Part shown: one piece after another, positions 12,749 to 13,257 of the stretch
How positions within the stretch are numbered: the first letter of the stretch is position 1
Layout of the letters: the number at the start of each line of letters is the position of its first letter
NCBI GenBank assembly: GCA_964592855.1
Contig: CAZQKI010000122.1
Coordinates: 1 to 13,257, forward strand
Origin: JAAYLN01 sp964592855
Lineage (GTDB): Bacteria; Verrucomicrobiota; Kiritimatiellia; RFP12; JAAYLN01
DNA length: 13,257 nt
Reading direction: 5' to 3'
Position numbers and translations under genes: made by a program
Notes under the pieces: model-generated
The model's database searches: none
Seen by the model: only the letters and a program-made list of their open reading frames with translations
What the model was told of the DNA's origin: nothing

Positions 12749-13117
12749 ATGAAAGACGAACCAGCTATTGAAAGCCGGCACCACCGGCTGCGGGAGGCCT
12801 ATGTCCGCGACCTGGGCGGGATCGGGGTGTTCATGGAGGGCACGCTGAGCCGCGTGCAGCGCGCGGGCCGCAAGGCGCCGGCGTGGCAGCTGACCTTCAA
12901 GCAGCAGGGGAAGACCCGCACGGTGTATGTGCCGCTGGAGCTGGTTCCCGAGGTGCAGGCATGGACGCAGGCGTATCGGAAACTCAAGCGGTTGATCCGG
13001 AAGGTCACCACGCAAAACCTGGCCATCATCCGAAGACATGGCGCCGTGCGCCGGGCCGCAAAGCGGGCCCGGCTCCGGACGGGACGGACTTCGGGCAGCG
13101 CCTCAAAGGCGTCCTGA
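12749..13117 (+). CDS. DUF6788-type transposon-associated protein
   Basis: 122 aa, basic, no signal peptide or membrane segment. The core reads RDLGGIGVFMEGTLSRVQR, a Lys/Arg-rich turn, then WQLTFKQQGKTRTVYVPLEL and VQAWTQAYRKLKRLIRKV. This resembles the DUF6788 pattern of a short beta sheet with GKTRTVYVP and a following helix, a small protein often found next to a transposase ORF. The usual Cys-rich GxPxCxC segment of that family is absent here, replaced by RAGRKAPAW. Biochemical function is unknown; DNA binding is a guess from charge and context. The next ORF overlaps it in the -1 frame. ATG 12749 has only a poor ribosome binding site (TTAGG). The family call is from memory. Confidence 0.65.
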   Translation: MKDEPAIESRHHRLREAYVRDLGGIGVFMEGTLSRVQRAGRKAPAWQLTFKQQGKTRTVYVPLELVPEVQAWTQAYRKLKRLIRKVTTQNLAIIRRHGAVRRAAKRARLRTGRTSGSASKAS

Positions 13118-13257
13118 ACCCGGTTTTTCCCGACCTGAACGCCTGGCTCGACGCGGTGCCGGATCTGCGCGTCCAGGCGATGTGCACCTATTCGTCCCGG
13201 CACGTGCTGGGGCAGGTGCTGATCCGCGGCATGCTCAAGCGCCTCACCCGAGACTGC
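12961..13257 (+). CDS. Transposase-like ORF, N-terminal part, runs off the window
   Basis: An open frame -1 relative to the DUF6788 ORF runs without stops from ATG 12961 to the window end. From about 13087 the translation looks like protein: DFGQRLKGVLNPVFPDLNAW, then LDAVPDLRVQAMCTYSSRHV, then LGQVLIRGMLKRLTRDC. The layout resembles the N-terminal part of transposases paired with DUF6788 proteins; no DDE residues are reached. The part from 12961 to about 13086 overlaps DUF6788 and looks like out-of-frame text. The real product may therefore start elsewhere or be made by a -1 frameshift from the upstream ORF. In-frame A_AAG tetramers at 13060-13063 and 13105-13108 are possible slip sites. The frame is seen; the identity is inferred. 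Confidence 0.5.
   Translation, partial: MDAGVSETQAVDPEGHHAKPGHHPKTWRRAPGRKAGPAPDGTDFGQRLKGVLNPVFPDLNAWLDAVPDLRVQAMCTYSSRHVLGQVLIRGMLKRLTRDC

Overview
The window is GC-rich bacterial DNA carrying a dense, all-plus-strand block of core genes, followed by an iron-uptake locus and a repeat-rich, mobile-DNA edge. A BamA-type outer-membrane assembly protein with a signal peptide shows a Gram-negative (diderm) cell. The gene order ispE, tRNA-Gln, prs, rplY, pth, rpsF, ssb, rpsR, rplI, dnaB, the long Ala/Lys-rich tails on bL25 and bS6, and the repeat-strewn noncoding DNA suggest a member of the PVC superphylum (Verrucomicrobiota, Kiritimatiellota or Lentisphaerota). That assignment is inference from gene order and style, not from a database match.

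Positions 1 to 6566 hold housekeeping genes. IspE makes an isoprenoid precursor. A tRNA-Gln(UUG) gene begins inside the last ispE codons. Prs makes PRPP. bL25, bS6, bS18 and bL9 are ribosomal proteins, Pth recycles peptidyl-tRNA, and SSB and DnaB are replication proteins. From prs on, the genes are separated by 65 nt or fewer, mostly with clear ribosome binding sites, and pth overlaps rpsF, so much of this is probably one transcript or a few overlapping ones. bamA (6569-8944) starts just after dnaB, and a DtxR/MntR-family metal-dependent repressor (8960-9334) starts 15 nt after bamA.

Positions 9335 to 12226 hold a 352-nt noncoding interval and then feoA and feoB, the Fe(II) uptake system. The end of the interval has a near-consensus sigma-70 promoter (TTGACA, 17 nt, TATTCT). 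A TTAG-N6-CTAA palindrome fills the spacer and laps onto the -10; it is a plausible operator for the neighbouring regulator. That regulator combines an MntR-like metal site with the Cys ligand typical of Fe-sensing DtxR/IdeR, which fits Fe(II) control of feo. The rest of the interval is repeats: a roughly 53-nt element that recurs directly downstream of feoB, a 113-nt imperfect inverted repeat, and short tandem duplications.

Positions 12227 to 13257 are mobile or decaying DNA. They hold the second copy of the flanking repeat, a fragment of a large MmeI/PglX-like DNA methyltransferase truncated at both ends, about 150 nt I cannot assign, a strong intrinsic terminator, an 8-bp inverted repeat, a DUF6788-type ORF, and the start of a transposase-like ORF in the -1 frame that runs off the window. 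I found no CRISPR array, rRNA or complete defence system. The most interesting signals are the ispE/tRNA overlap, the proposed Fe-regulatory circuit, the matched repeats flanking feoAB, and the two-ORF transposon end.
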